Source: Paraspadella gotoi (taxonomy: Eukaryota > Chaetognatha). From it: 64,000 bases of DNA. How positions within the stretch are numbered: the first letter of the stretch is position 1; every line of letters starts with the position of its first letter. The notes below the pieces were generated by a model. That model had not been told where the DNA came from. It saw nothing but the letters and a program-made list of their open reading frames with translations, and made no database searches. Below, in pieces: positions 20,736 through 31,650 of this stretch. The translations under genes were made by a program, and so were the position numbers. The stretch spans positions 3,205,575 through 3,269,574 of the forward strand of contig CM119264.1 of the NCBI GenBank assembly GCA_051294375.1, read 5' to 3'.

Positions 20736-20786
20736 AACCAAAGTTTGAAGAGAGATTTAACAACGATTTTTATTTCATAGTGAAAC

Positions 20787-20823
20787 GGACATGTTTCGAC
20801 TCACATACGAGTCTTCTTCAGCG
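20787..20823 (-). ncRNA. Hammerhead-ribozyme-like motif (left arm)
   Basis: The minus strand has CTGAAGA, A, stem-loop GACTC..GAGTC, then GAAACATGTC. GAAA and the short helix III are intact, but CTGATGA has become CTGAAGA, so self-cleavage is probably lost. Helix I can pair GGCG with CGTT including two wobbles. Confidence 0.45.
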
Positions 20824-20989
20824 CCAATTCAATTTGTGAATTTGAAGAGAATTTTGTGCATAAAGAAAGAGAGAGAGAGAGAGAGAGACAGAGCAAAGTT
20901 TCCAACACAGAGTTTGAGAGAAAGGATAGTGTTCAGTTTTTTAGGGACAGGTGAAGGTGAGGACAGAGATAGTTTGTGAAAAGAAATTA

Positions 20990-21381
20990 TTAGAGAGGCA
21001 ATCTACATCAAAGCCCTCGAGCCCTCTTTGAACCGTGATGGAGGACGATTCGATCTCCCTCCAAGCTATGATTCGCTTATCAAAAGCGTGGTGGAGGCCC
21101 GTCTCCACCACGTCCGCACAATGATTCCCCCATCTCCACTCAACGAGATAGGCGGAGACCCTTGCGCAGGCAATGGGCAGACGATACCTCTCCTTCAACT
21201 GCAGCAACTCATTCCCTTCCTCTGTGGACTGAGCGCCGCCCAAAGCGACGGCTGCAGGAGGAAGGGGGGGAGGCCACCACTCCTGTCGCGAAAGTGGCAA
21301 GAATGGACAGCCGCCCACCTCGCCAGCAGGCAAGAAGAGGGCAGTCGGCAGGCGTACCAGGCCAGAGAGACATCCGAGTAG
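20990..21381 (+). pseudogene. C-terminal remnant of a Penelope-like polyprotein
   Basis: From about 20985 the plus strand is open through EAIYIKALEPSLNRDGG, LPPSYDSLIKSVVEARLHHV and beyond to 21381. The first motif matches the end of the GIY-YIG endonuclease region in many invertebrate Penelope-like elements. The later part (QSDGCRRKGGRPPLLSRKW and on) has lower-complexity composition and overlaps another frame (21162-21548), so the original end is unclear. The long minus-strand frame over the same bases is a shadow. Confidence 0.6.
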
Positions 21382-21727
21382 CCTTTGGTTTCTTCCGCAA
21401 GGAAGTCTTCCCAGCTCTGCACTATAGGCTCCACCAACCTGTCCTCTCAGCCAATGACACACCAATGACCCGACCTTATCAATCTAGCTTTTATTTGTTC
21501 ATAACCAAGGGGGGCCAGCTCATTTTTGAGCTCTTTCTTATTACTTGAAATTTCCCTTTTCCTAATTATTAGCTATCCCTCACTAACAATAAATATTTCA
21601 CATTGCTGAACTTCTATTTCATTTCACTAATTTATTACTGTAGCTAATTGTTGATATTATTCATTATTAAAGTTTACCAAATTTTAACATTGTTTGTACA
21701 TTTCATAATGTAATATATTTTAAGGCA

Positions 21728-21773
<46 letters not shown>

Positions 21774-21942
21774 CAATTTCTTTTTCACAAACTATCTCTG
21801 TCCTCACCTTCACCTGTCCCCTAAAAAACTGAACACTATCCTTTCTCTCAAACTCTGTGTTGGAAACTTTGCTCTGTCTCTTCTCTCTCGTCTCTCTCTT
21901 TCTTTATGCACAAAATTCTCTTCAAATTCACAAATTGAATTG

Positions 21943-21980
21943 GCGCTGAAGAAGACTCGTATGTGAGTCGAAACATGTCC
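21943..21980 (+). ncRNA. Hammerhead-ribozyme-like motif (right arm)
   Basis: This is the mirror copy of the left-arm motif, with the same CTGAAGA substitution, stem GACTC..GAGTC and GAAACATGTC. Because the arms are inverted, transcripts from either strand would contain one copy. Confidence 0.45.
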
Positions 21981-22199
21981 GTTTCACTATGAAATAAAAA
22001 TCGTTGTTAAATCTCTCTTCAAACTTTGTTCTAAATCAAATCACAACGAAAACAGAAAGGAAAAAAAAAACAATTAAAAAACCAAAATACATATCACTGT
22101 CTATTTTCTCTAATATTGATTGGATTGATTGATAAATTGTTTAATTGATTAATTTATAAAATCTGTCATGATTTTTAAAGTTATGATCTAGTTATGTTT

Positions 22200-22241
22200 C
22201 CCTCTCTATTTATTTATCGGACATCCCATCTGATAAGCTGC

Positions 22242-22283
<42 letters not shown>

Positions 22284-22343
22284 TATTATTATTATTATTA
22301 CTATCGTAGGCAGATCCGACATGGTTTGCTCAAACTTGTTTTT
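22200..22343 (-). mobile_element. Minimal HINE-like element with ATT microsatellite
   Basis: The minus-orientation 5' terminus (GTAGGCAGATCCGACATGGTTTGCTCAAACTTGTTTT) ends at 22343. An ATT repeat (22249-22300) lies before it, and CGGACATCCCATCTGATAAGCTGC, a plausible decayed 3' hairpin, before that. If right, the element is only about 140 bp. It is repeated at 28200-28317. Confidence 0.5.
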
Positions 22344-22457
22344 TCGAATTTTACAATTCAATAAAAAAGCTAAAAAGATTAAATATCTAGGGTATTAATG
22401 AATAAGAAACTTGTTAAGTATTTTTGCTATTAATACAATTTCTTTTCTCTAATTCAG

Positions 22458-23574
22458 TCTTGGATGGACACTTGTTCCAATTCAAACCCACGCAGTCGGA
22501 AATTACAAATTTCTTGAACCTTCTCACTTACGAATTCTTCTGATATTGAACATAGATTTGATTTTGGGCTTCATTTACCTCTTTGTCCTTCTGCTGCAAA
22601 GAAAGCATCGGGAAAAGTTAGCTTTATTGGTCGTCGCTTCACTCTCGCCTTTGAGTGTGGTTGCCCTCAACATCTATGCAACGATCAATCACACTCACGC
22701 ATTCTCAGATTTGGGCTTTACGCAATGCAAAAATTTTAAGTGTGCTGCTGATTTGAATCTCAATTCTCTTTATAGATTAAATGAATTTCAGTATAAAAGC
22801 TTTACAACTTTTACCAAATATTCTTTTTACTTCAATTACATCTTACTTTTGTTCTTCATTTTTGGAGGCCTTTAGCAAAAGGTCTTGGTCAAATTTGTCT
22901 ATGTGGTAATAAACAGTCTATTTTGTTTAATTGGATATAATTTCATTCGGGCTTTCAGTCGCTGGTTTCTTGATGGTGTGTACTCGCGATACAACGCATG
23001 AGACAGAACTAATTTTTAAAATGAAGTTTTATCGACAAAATTTTAAGAATTATTCTTTAGAAAATTGTCATGATGCCATGGTTAGTCTGATCCAGAAAAG
23101 TCAATCTTATTTCATTTATTGTAACATTTCATTTCTGCCTTTGATTATTGGATTGTAGTTGCACTTTTAAAATTAAATATAAAAGATTACATAGATATTG
23201 TAAAAAATTATCATTTATAATCTTTTTTGGTGATACCTCCAGTATTCATTTTCAATGGAAAAAATTTAATCCCAAAAACAAATAGGACCATTATGAAGAT
23301 TTAATTATATTGAATAAAATATTTCCCGAGCCTAAAAATTCTCAAATAGATTTTCTTTCAACTGAGAAACCCTCTTTCTCTTTTCTTTTTTCTATTTTAG
23401 AAAATTAATGCTCTTGATAGGGATAGAGGAGATTATTCAAAAAAAAAACTTAGAACCTGGTATGGTTTTCAAAGAGCTCTTGAATTTTATCAATTTGGAA
23501 ACTCAAAACGATTTTAATATTTTATTTATTTCTGCATGTTTTTTCTAATTCTATGTGGGTTTATATATTTTTGA
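22458..23574 (+). pseudogene. XK-related gene terminal exon, copy 1 (frameshifted)
   Basis: This corresponds base for base to 28431-29547 with the same acceptor (TTCTCTAATTCAG) and stop. Relative to copy 2 it has many small indels: an extra T in the run at about 22824, further changes at 22845-22855, GTGG for GGG at 22903, and others. They break the frame repeatedly. The differences are nearly all 1-base indels with few substitutions, so sequencing error is as likely as decay. If error, this is a second intact copy of the exon. Confidence 0.7.
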
Positions 23575-24469
23575 GTTTTATCTATGAACCAGTAAATATA
23601 AGTTAAAAGTATTATTTATTTTAGCATTAATAACTTTCTATTGTGTTACAAAAATATCGACAGCTCTTACTCTGTATTTAATAAATTATAGGAGATAACA
23701 TATATTATATTGGTTGTACCAATTTCATATTAAAAGTTAAATTTGTAATGAGCTATTTTGTGAAAGCAATAAAGTGGTAAAATGGTAAATGATAAAGAAG
23801 TTAAATATCCCACGCATAATTTTTAGAATTAGATCGCAACAGCATGCGCCATAAAGTTGATTGATGAGCAAATTAAGAACTGCCTTTTTTATAATTGATT
23901 CGTTTTCCAAGATCTTATAAATTATTTTTATTTTGTCTGTAATTTTTTGTCGCACGGCAAAAACTTCTCAAAGCTTCTGCTGCTAAACCTGATACTACAT
24001 AACTAAAAAAAATGTTTACCAAATATTAAAGTACATGGATTTCTTGAATTTTTTTACGAACAATAGACCATAACGTAATTTAAATTAACTAACTTCCTTT
24101 TTCATTTTTCATTTCTCTCTGATTGGATCATTATTATTATGATAATTATTATGATTACGATGAAGTTTTATAAAAGTGTGCAATCATAGTAAGTTAAAAA
24201 TTTAGATTATGGCTTCTCATCTTGAAATAGCTTTGTAATTTTTATATTACATTTAGATTCAATTATTTTTATTAGAATTTCTACTTCATTATGATTTATT
24301 GGCAATATGCAAATGAGAATATTGTACTCATTATATGATCGATAATCCTTTCTTTTTCGTTGTTTATTGATATTAGAGAAACCAAAGTATTTTGAAATTG
24401 TTAACAACAATTTTTATTGAGCCTACCGGCCAAGCCAGTTCAGGCTCGATATTGATTCGGGTCAGCTTC

Positions 24470-24525
24470 TTTGTGACGTCGTCGTCGTCGGCGTCGTCGT
24501 CATCGTCGTCGACGGCCGTCACGCA
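24470..24525. repeat. GTC/GTCGTCGTC microsatellite (copy 1)
   Basis: An imperfect (GTC)n tract about 50 bp long, flanked by GTCAGCTTCTTTGTGAC and GGCCGTCACGCATTTTTATA. It is repeated at 30418-30468. Confidence 0.8.
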
Positions 24526-25074
24526 TTTTTATATAAAAATACTATGCTTTTATAGTTTTGCCTGGGACTTATGGTTTTTTTAAATAAAAATTATTATAAA
24601 TTACAATGAAGTTTTATAAAAGTGTGCGATCATAGTAAGTTAAAAATTTAGATATGGCTTCTCATCTTGAAATAGCTCTGAAATTTTCATATTACATTTA
24701 GATTCAAGTATTTTTTGTTTGAATTTCCACTTCATTATGATTATTACAATATTGCAAATATGATTATAGTACTCATTATACATATCCAAATTAGTATATA
24801 GAAATGCTTTAATCTAATTACATATTTCAGTAAATAATATTGAAGATGAAATTCATAAAAAAAATCTTTAAATCAATAAAAAACATGTGAAATCAAAAGA
24901 CCTTTTTAATGAGAAGCTATATCTTAATTTTAATACAAATAAAGATAAAATCTTTTACAAGCTATGATTGGAAAAAATTGTAAAAATTTTCAATTGTAAA
25001 CAATAGTAACATTTTTTTCTTTCTTTTATTTCTTTAAATTATATATAGATTTTTTCCTATTATTGTCAGTTGCT

Positions 25075-25201
25075 GCCTTTTCTGAACCCTTTAAAAACGA
25101 GTTCTGGCTCTGCAGTGACTGTTCAGCTGCCCTCGCAGCGGCTGTCCAGCTTTCTCTCTCTTTCTCTCTCTGTCTCTGTCTGTCTCTCTTTTTCTCTTTC
25201 T

Positions 25202-25239
<38 letters not shown>

Positions 25240-25245
25240 CGATCT
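25075..25245. repeat. Dispersed unit with CT tract (copy 1)
   Basis: ACGAGTTCTGGCTCTGCAG..CAGCGGCTGTCCAGC leads into a (CT)n tract (25150-25240), then GTACGATCTCTTGCGTGATCG. The same unit is at 31020-31205 and, diverged, at 49755-50090, 51850-52015 and 57545-57690. Long Ser/Leu frames through it are microsatellite artefacts. Confidence 0.65.
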
Positions 25246-25454
25246 CTTGCGTGATCGTTTTTTTTTAAATTTTAATTATTTTTTCCTTTTAAAACTTTTA
25301 TTATCGACATTTTATTCCGCGCTTTTTTCTCAATGCAATATCCCAAATTTACATCCAAGATTTTCGTGGATTTATTCTCTTTCTTTTTCTCTCTCTTTCT
25401 CTCTCTCTTTCACTCATACACGCATTTGTTTGTTTTATTTATGATGAATGATTC

Positions 25455-25700
25455 ATCAATGACTATCATCGCATCAATGAATGACTATCATCGTATCAAT
25501 CATTTGGTTAGCATCACATCAATCATTTGGTTATCATCGCATCAATTATTGGTTATCATTGCATCAATATTTGGTTATCATCGCATCAATATTTGGTTAT
25601 CATCCGCGTCAATAATTGGTTATCATCGCATCAATAATCAATTCCTATACATCAATAAATTTCTATTACATCAATAATTCCTTATCGCATCAATCATTTG
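25455..25700. repeat. Minisatellite, about 21-bp unit (copy 1)
   Basis: About eleven units of TTATCATCGCATCAAT plus ATTTGG, with variants. It is repeated at 31395-31650. Confidence 0.85.
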
Positions 25701-27096
25701 TTTTTTTTTCCAGGATTTTTTCATTAATTTTCTTCGATAACTAGCAGGCTCGATCAATACTACTTTTAAGATTTTTTTTGATTGTTTAAATAAAAACTTC
25801 TAAATTTCAGTTTTAGATAACAATAATACGTTTTGTGTGTTTTTTTTTCTAAGAACTTCACGCCTTCTAACTATGTTTATGATACCTCTATAAAAAAAAT
25901 CCAGAAAGAACAAAGCGGTTTCTGATAATTTTGGTTCCTGGCAATTTTTGCACCAGTAGCGCAGTAAATATTACAAAACCATGGATGATTTCTAAAACTG
26001 CCAGTTGGTTGGGTATCCAACGCCTGCCGCGAACAAAGAAAATCCATAAAGGTCTTGACTAAAAAATTACTGAAAATAAACACGGCCGCTTAGTCTGAAT
26101 TTTTTTAAATTTTTGTTTATTTTGCGGTATTTACTGTATAAGTCAAATAAATATACAGCAGCATGCACTGATTCCGATTCTGTTGGGTTTAGCCTAACTT
26201 TCAAGCACATAACGAAAAAAATAAATTGACCTCATAGTTAAGAAATATAGCAATTAATCCAATTTTTTTTCAAAATTTGTTGTCCATTTTTGTTTCTTAC
26301 TGTTTTGCCAAACATGCCCTTTGAAAATTATAAAAATAAAGATTAGCTAATGAAACTACAATGTCTTAGGTACATTTCGTTGCTCGGAACAAAGAAATTC
26401 ATTTATACATAGGTATCAAGTATGGAGCCTTGAAATAACTCATTTTCTTTGCAATTACCCCTTTATTGATAAAAGCCTGATGTATTATAATAAAAAAATA
26501 AAAACAACAATTTTTATCATACAGCTACATGCATTAGCGTGTTATTAAAAGAGTGTAGGTGCTTTTTTTTAATAAAAAAATGTTTATATTAATATAGCTC
26601 AACGGCATTATGCAAAGGTTTTAATTTGCAACCTGAAGATGACAAAAATTTAAAAAATCTGATCAATATGCCTTTAGCCCTATGTCAGTAGTTTTTAAAT
26701 CAGCCGGACAAAGTTTGAAACTCCTAAATTTTCATATTTAAATCATTATGTTTTTTAACGTTCCTACATTGAATTTTTTTATTTTTTGTTTCAACAAAAT
26801 TGATAATTCATTATCCTTAGTAATTATATAAACATTTGAGGTATAGAAAATTTTTGTTTATATCAGAAACATAATTCAATCTTTTCTCTTTCAGAATCTA
26901 TATTTATTTATTTTTTTAAATACAGCTTTCAAGATATATTTGCTAAATTTTATTTGATTTAAATAAAATTTTGTGTGTTTGGTAGTAAAGTGTGTGATTG
27001 AGCTGGATATAAAGTTTCGATGGAATTGAGGAGTGTAAATGAGTTAGCATGGAAAAATCCAAAGTCAAGTTGACTTAAATTTTACTTATTATTATT

Positions 27097-27140
27097 ATCT
27101 CTAAATCATTTACAACGAAAAGAAAGGATTATCATATAAT
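27097..27140 (+). mobile_element. Tiny Penelope-like tail insertion
   Basis: CTCTAAATCATTTACAACG then AAAAGAAAGGA is present only in copy 2. Copy 1 reads straight through TTATTATTTATTATTACCC. The inserted bases match the 3' tail of the 20738-22079 element, and ATTATTAT flanks both sides. It is consistent with an extremely 5'-truncated retrotransposition. Confidence 0.6.
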
Positions 27141-28225
27141 ATTATTATTACCCATAAATGTTTTTTATTAATAAATAATTAAATTAATAATTAAATAATT
27201 AAATTAATTAATTAATTAAATATAAATTAATTAATTAAATAATTAAACTAATTAATTAATTAAATAATTAATTAAAGTGAAAAAATCGTTTAATTTGAAA
27301 AAATGATGCAAGTTTAAAGTTGTAAATTGAAAAGTTTATTCAAATTGAAAAAAATGATTCAAGTTGAAAAATGTTGTAGGTTGAAAAAATGATTACCGCT
27401 TAATTATCATAGGCAGATCCGACATGGTTGGCTCAAACTTGTTTTAACTTGCATGATTTTTTCAACTTGCATAATTTTTTTCAACTTGCACATTTTTTAA
27501 CTTTAATTAATTAGTTAATTAAAACTTTTATGGGTAGGCACAAATAATAAAAATACAAGTCAACTTGAACTTCATGCAAACTCATTTCCACTCCTCGATT
27601 CCAAACGAAATTTTATATCCTGCTCAATCATACAATTTCCTACCCACTAACACAATTTGATTCTATCCATCCAATTATTATTAATTAATGTAATTACGGC
27701 TTAAAATTAGTAAAAAGATTTTAGTAAATGTTACTCAGCATTAAACTCATGATTGGATTGATGGATTGAAATCAAATTTTGTGTGTTGGTTGGGGAGTGT
27801 GTCATTGAGCTGGATATAAAGTTTCGATGGAATCGTGTGAGTGAAAATGAGTTTAAATGAAAAAAACAAAAAGTGACATTTACTTTTTTTTTTACTTTTA
27901 TTTTCTTATAATTATCATTGTTATTAAAAATTGGATTGATAAATTGAAATGACATTTTGTGTAAGGGTAGTTAAGTATGGACTCAAGGTGGATATAAATT
28001 TTTGATGGAGTCGTCGGTGTGCTAAAGTGTTTAAATTAAAAAACCAAAATACATATCACTGTCTATTTCTCTAATATTGATGGATTGATTGATTGTTTGG
28101 TTAAATGATTGATTGATAAATTGTTTAATTGATTAATTTATAAAATCTGTCATGATTTTTAAAGTTATGATCTAGTTATGTTTCCCTCTCTATTTATTTA
28201 TCGGACATCCCATCTGATAAGCTGC

Positions 28226-28229
<4 letters not shown>

Positions 28230-28278
<49 letters not shown>
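28230..28278. repeat. ATT microsatellite in minimal HINE-like element (copy 2)
   Basis: About 16 ATT units inside the copy-2 version (28200-28317) of the short element described at 22200-22343. Confidence 0.85.
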
Positions 28279-28281
<3 letters not shown>

Positions 28282-28430
28282 GTAGGCAGATCCGACATGG
28301 TTTGCTCAAACTTGTTTTTCGAATTTTACAATTCAATAAAAAAGCTAAAAAGATTAAATATCTAGGGTATTAATGAATAAGAAACTTGTTAAGTATTTTG
28401 CTATTAATACAATTTCTTTTCTCTATTCAG

Positions 28431-29547
28431 TCTTGGATGGACACTTGTTCCAATTCAAACCCACGCAGTCGGAAATTACAAATTTCTTGAACCTTCTCAC
28501 TTACGAATTCTTCTGATATTGAACATAGATTTGATTTTGGGCTTCATTTACCTCTTTGTCCTTCTGCTGCAAAGAAAGCATCGGGAAAAGTTAGCTTTAT
28601 TGGTCGTCGCTTCACTCTCGCCTTTGAGTGTGGTTGCCCTCAACATCTATGCAACGATCAATCACACTCACGCATTCTCAGATTTGGGCTTTACGCAATG
28701 CAAAAATTTTAAGTGTGCTGCTGATTTGAATCTCAATTCTCTTTATAGATTAAATGAATTTCAGTATAAAAGCTTTACAACTTTTACCAAATATTCTTTT
28801 ACTTCAATTACATCTTACTTTGTTCTTTCATTTTTGGAGGCCTTTAGCAAAAGGTCTTGGTCAAATTTGTCTATGGGTAATAAACAGTCATTTTGTTTAA
28901 TTGGAATAATTTCATTCGGGCTTTCAGTCGCTGGTTTCTTGATGGTGTGTACTCGCGATACAACGCATGAGACAGAACTAATTTTTAAAATGAAGTTTTA
29001 TCGACAAAATTTTAAGAATTATTCTTTAGAAAATTGTCATGATGCCATGGTTAGTCTGATCCAGAAAAGTCAATCTTATTTCATTTATTGTAACATTTCA
29101 TTTCTGCCTTTGATTATTTGGATTGTAGTTGCACTTTTAAAAATTAAATATAAAAGATTACATAGATATTGTAAAAAATTATCATTTATAATCTTTTTGG
29201 TGATACCTCCAGTATTCATTTTCAATGGAAAAAATTTAATCCCAAAAACAAATAGGACTCATTATGAAGATTTAATTATATTGAATAAAATATTTCCCGA
29301 GCCTAAAAATTCTCAAATAGATTTTCTTTCAACTGAGAAACCCTCTTTCTCTTTTTCTTTTTTCTATTTTAGAAAATTAATGCTCTTGATTAGGGATAGA
29401 GGAGATTATTCAAAAAAAAACTTAGAACCTGGTATGGTTTTCAAAGAGCTCTTGAATTTTATCAATTTGGAAACTCAAAACGATTTTAATATTTTTATTT
29501 ATTTCTGCATGTTTTTTCTAATTCTATGTGGGTTTATATATTTTTGA
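28431..29547 (+). CDS. XK-related gene, terminal coding exon (intact copy)
   Basis: Acceptor TTCTCTATTCAG at 28430. The frame enters with one base (needs phase 2 upstream) and runs about 371 codons to TGA at 29545-29547. It opens LGWTLVPIQTHAVGN and has hydrophobic segments near NIDLILGFIYLFVLLL, LALLVVASLSPLSVVALNI, FCLIGIISFGLSVAGFLMV, LPLIIWIVVALL, IIFLVIPPVFIF and a C-terminal FCMFFLILCGFIYF. The multi-pass pattern fits the C-terminal half of an XK-related protein, though this half is poorly conserved and the link to the upstream exons rests on strand and order. The intron from the previous exon would be about 14.5 kb. Confidence 0.6.
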
Positions 29548-31015
29548 AGTTTTATCTATGAACCAGTAAATATAAGTTAAAAGTATTATTTATTTTAGCA
29601 TTACTAACTTTCTATTGTGTTACAAAAATATCGACAGCTCTTACTCTGTATTTAAATAAATTATAGGAGATAACTAATCATATTTAACAGTTAAAATTTG
29701 TAATGAGCTATTTTGTGAAAGCAATAAAGTGGTAAAATGGTAAATGATAAAGAAGTTAAATATCCCACGCATAATTTTTAGAATTAGATCGCAACAGCAT
29801 AAAGTTGATTGATGAGCAAATTAAGAACTGCCTTTTTTATAATTGATTCGTTTTCCAAGATCTTATAAATTATTTTTATTTTGTCTGTAATTTTTTGCGC
29901 ACGGCAAAAACTTCTCAAGCTTCTGCTTGCTAAACCTGATACTACATAACTAAAAAAAATGTTTACCAAATATTAAAGTACATGGATTTCTTGAATTTTT
30001 TTACGAACAATAGACCATAACGTAATTTAAATTAACTAACTTCCTTTTTCATTTTTCATTTCTCTCTGATTGGATCATTATTATTATGATAATTATTATG
30101 AATTACGATGAAGTTTTATAAAAGTGTGCAATCATAGTAAGTTAAAAATTTAGATATGGCTTCTCATCTTGAAATAGCTTTGTAATTTTTATATTACATT
30201 TAGATTCAATTATTTTTATTAGAATTTCTACTTCATTATGATTTATTGCAATATGCAAATGAGAATATTGTACTCATTATATGATGCGATAATCCTTTCT
30301 TTTTCGTTGTTTATTGATATTAGAGAAACCAAAGTATTTTGAAATTGTAACAACAATTTTTATTGAGCCTACCGGCCAAGCCAGTTCAGGCTCGATATTG
30401 ATTCGGGTCAGCTTCTTTGTGACGTCGTCGTCGTCGGCGTCGTCGTCATCGTCGTCGACGGCGTCACGCATTTTTATATAAAAAATACTATGCTTTTATA
30501 GTTTTGCCTGGGACTTATGGTTTTTTTAAATAAAAATTATTATAAATTACAATGAAGTTTTATAAAAGTGTGCGATCATAGTAAGTTAAAAATTTAGATA
30601 TGGCTTCTCATCTTGAAATAGCTCTGAAATTTTCATATTACATTTAGATTCAAGTATTTTTTGTTTGAATTTCCACTTCATTATGATTATTACAATTTGC
30701 AAATATGATTATAGTACTCATTATAATATCCAAATTAGTATATAGAAATGCTTTAATCTAATTTACATATTTCAGTAAATAATATTGAAGATGAAATTCA
30801 TAAAAAAATCTTTAAATCAATAAAAAACATGTGAAATCAAAAGACCTTTTTAATGAGAAGCTATATCTTAATTTTAATACAAATAAAGATAAAATCTTTT
30901 ACAAGCTATGATTGGAAAAAATTGTAAAAATTTTCAATTGTAAACAATAGTAACATTTTTTTTCCTTTCTTTTATTTCTTTAAATTATATATAGATTTTT
31001 TTCCTATTATTGTCA
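29548..31015. other. 3' flank of the XK-related exon (copy 2)
   Basis: AT-rich, collinear with copy 1. It contains an internal near-repeat: CGATGAAGTTTTATAAAAGTGTGCAATCATAGTAAG (30107) and ACAATGAAGTTTTATAAAAGTGTGCGATCATAG (30549), about 440 bp apart, each followed by TGGCTTCTCATCTTGAAATAG. The GTC microsatellite lies at 30418-30468. No further exon was recognised. Confidence 0.55.
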
Positions 31016-31144
31016 GTTGCTGCCTTTTCTGAACCCTTTAAAAACGAGTTCTGGCTCTGCAGTGACTGTTCAGCTGCCCTCCAGCGGCTGTCCAGCTTTC
31101 TCTCTCTTTCTCTCTCTGTCTCTGTCTGTCTCTCTTTTTCTCTT

Positions 31145-31186
<42 letters not shown>

Positions 31187-31394
31187 CGATCTCTTGCGTG
31201 ATCGTTTTTTTTTAAATTTTAATTATTTTTTTCCTTTTAAAAACTTTTATTATCGACATTTATTCCGCGCTTTTTTCTCAATGCAATATCCCAAATTTAC
31301 ATCCAAGATTTTCGTGGATTTATTCTCTTTCTTTTTCTCTCTCTTTCTCTCTCTCTTTCACTCATACACGCATTTGTTTGTTTTATTTATGATG

Positions 31395-31650
31395 AATGAT
31401 TCATCAATGACTATCATCGCATCAATGAATGACTATCATCGTATCAATCATTTGGTTAGCATCACATCAATCATTTGGTTATCATCGCATCAATTATTGT
31501 TTATCATTGCATCAATATTTGGTTATCATCGCATCAATATTTGGTTATCATCGCGTCAATAATTGGTTATCATCGCATCAATAATCAATTCCTATTACAT
31601 CAATAAATTTCTATTACATCAATAATTCCTTATCGCATCAATCATTTGTT
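31395..31650. repeat. Minisatellite, about 21-bp unit (copy 2)
   Basis: Units of TTATCATCGCATCAAT plus ATTTGG, matching 25455-25700 with the same unit order. Shared order supports duplication of the whole block. Confidence 0.85.

Larger units (their letters stand above)
20738..22079. mobile_element. Penelope-like retroelement, internally deleted, with inverted terminal repeats
   Basis: This 1.34-kb insertion is absent from copy 2, and AATTAAAAAACCAAA is present on both sides, a likely 15-bp target-site duplication. Arms of about 250 bp (from 20740 and ending near 22031) are inverted copies, each with a hammerhead-like motif and a GA/CT tract. Next to the left arm the plus strand reads EAIYIKALEPSLNRDGG then RFDLPPSYDSLI, like the extreme C-terminus of GIY-YIG-containing Penelope-like polyproteins. 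No reverse transcriptase remains. The right end has an A-rich tail (ACGAAAACAGAAAGGAAAAA). Confidence 0.75.
19666..26927. repeat. Tandem duplication, copy 1
   Basis: This copy is collinear with 26928-32894 over its whole length apart from a 1.34-kb Penelope-like insertion (20738-22079) and many 1-2 base indels. Both copies start at TTCAAGATATATTTGCTAAATTTTA. This copy ends at AAATACAG at 26927, immediately followed by the start of copy 2, so they are head to tail. It includes the last exon of the XK-related gene, HINE fragments, GTC repeats, a CT tract and the ATCATCGCATCAAT minisatellite. Confidence 0.9.

Noticed and set aside
20941-21465. 174-codon minus-strand frame inside the Penelope-like element
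   Set aside because: It is antisense to the recognisable GIY-YIG C-terminus and runs into the terminal arm; a shadow frame.
22458-23574. Copy 1 of the XK-related exon as a distinct diverged paralogue
   Set aside because: Differences from copy 2 are almost all single-base indels; substitutions expected of a diverged paralogue are nearly absent.
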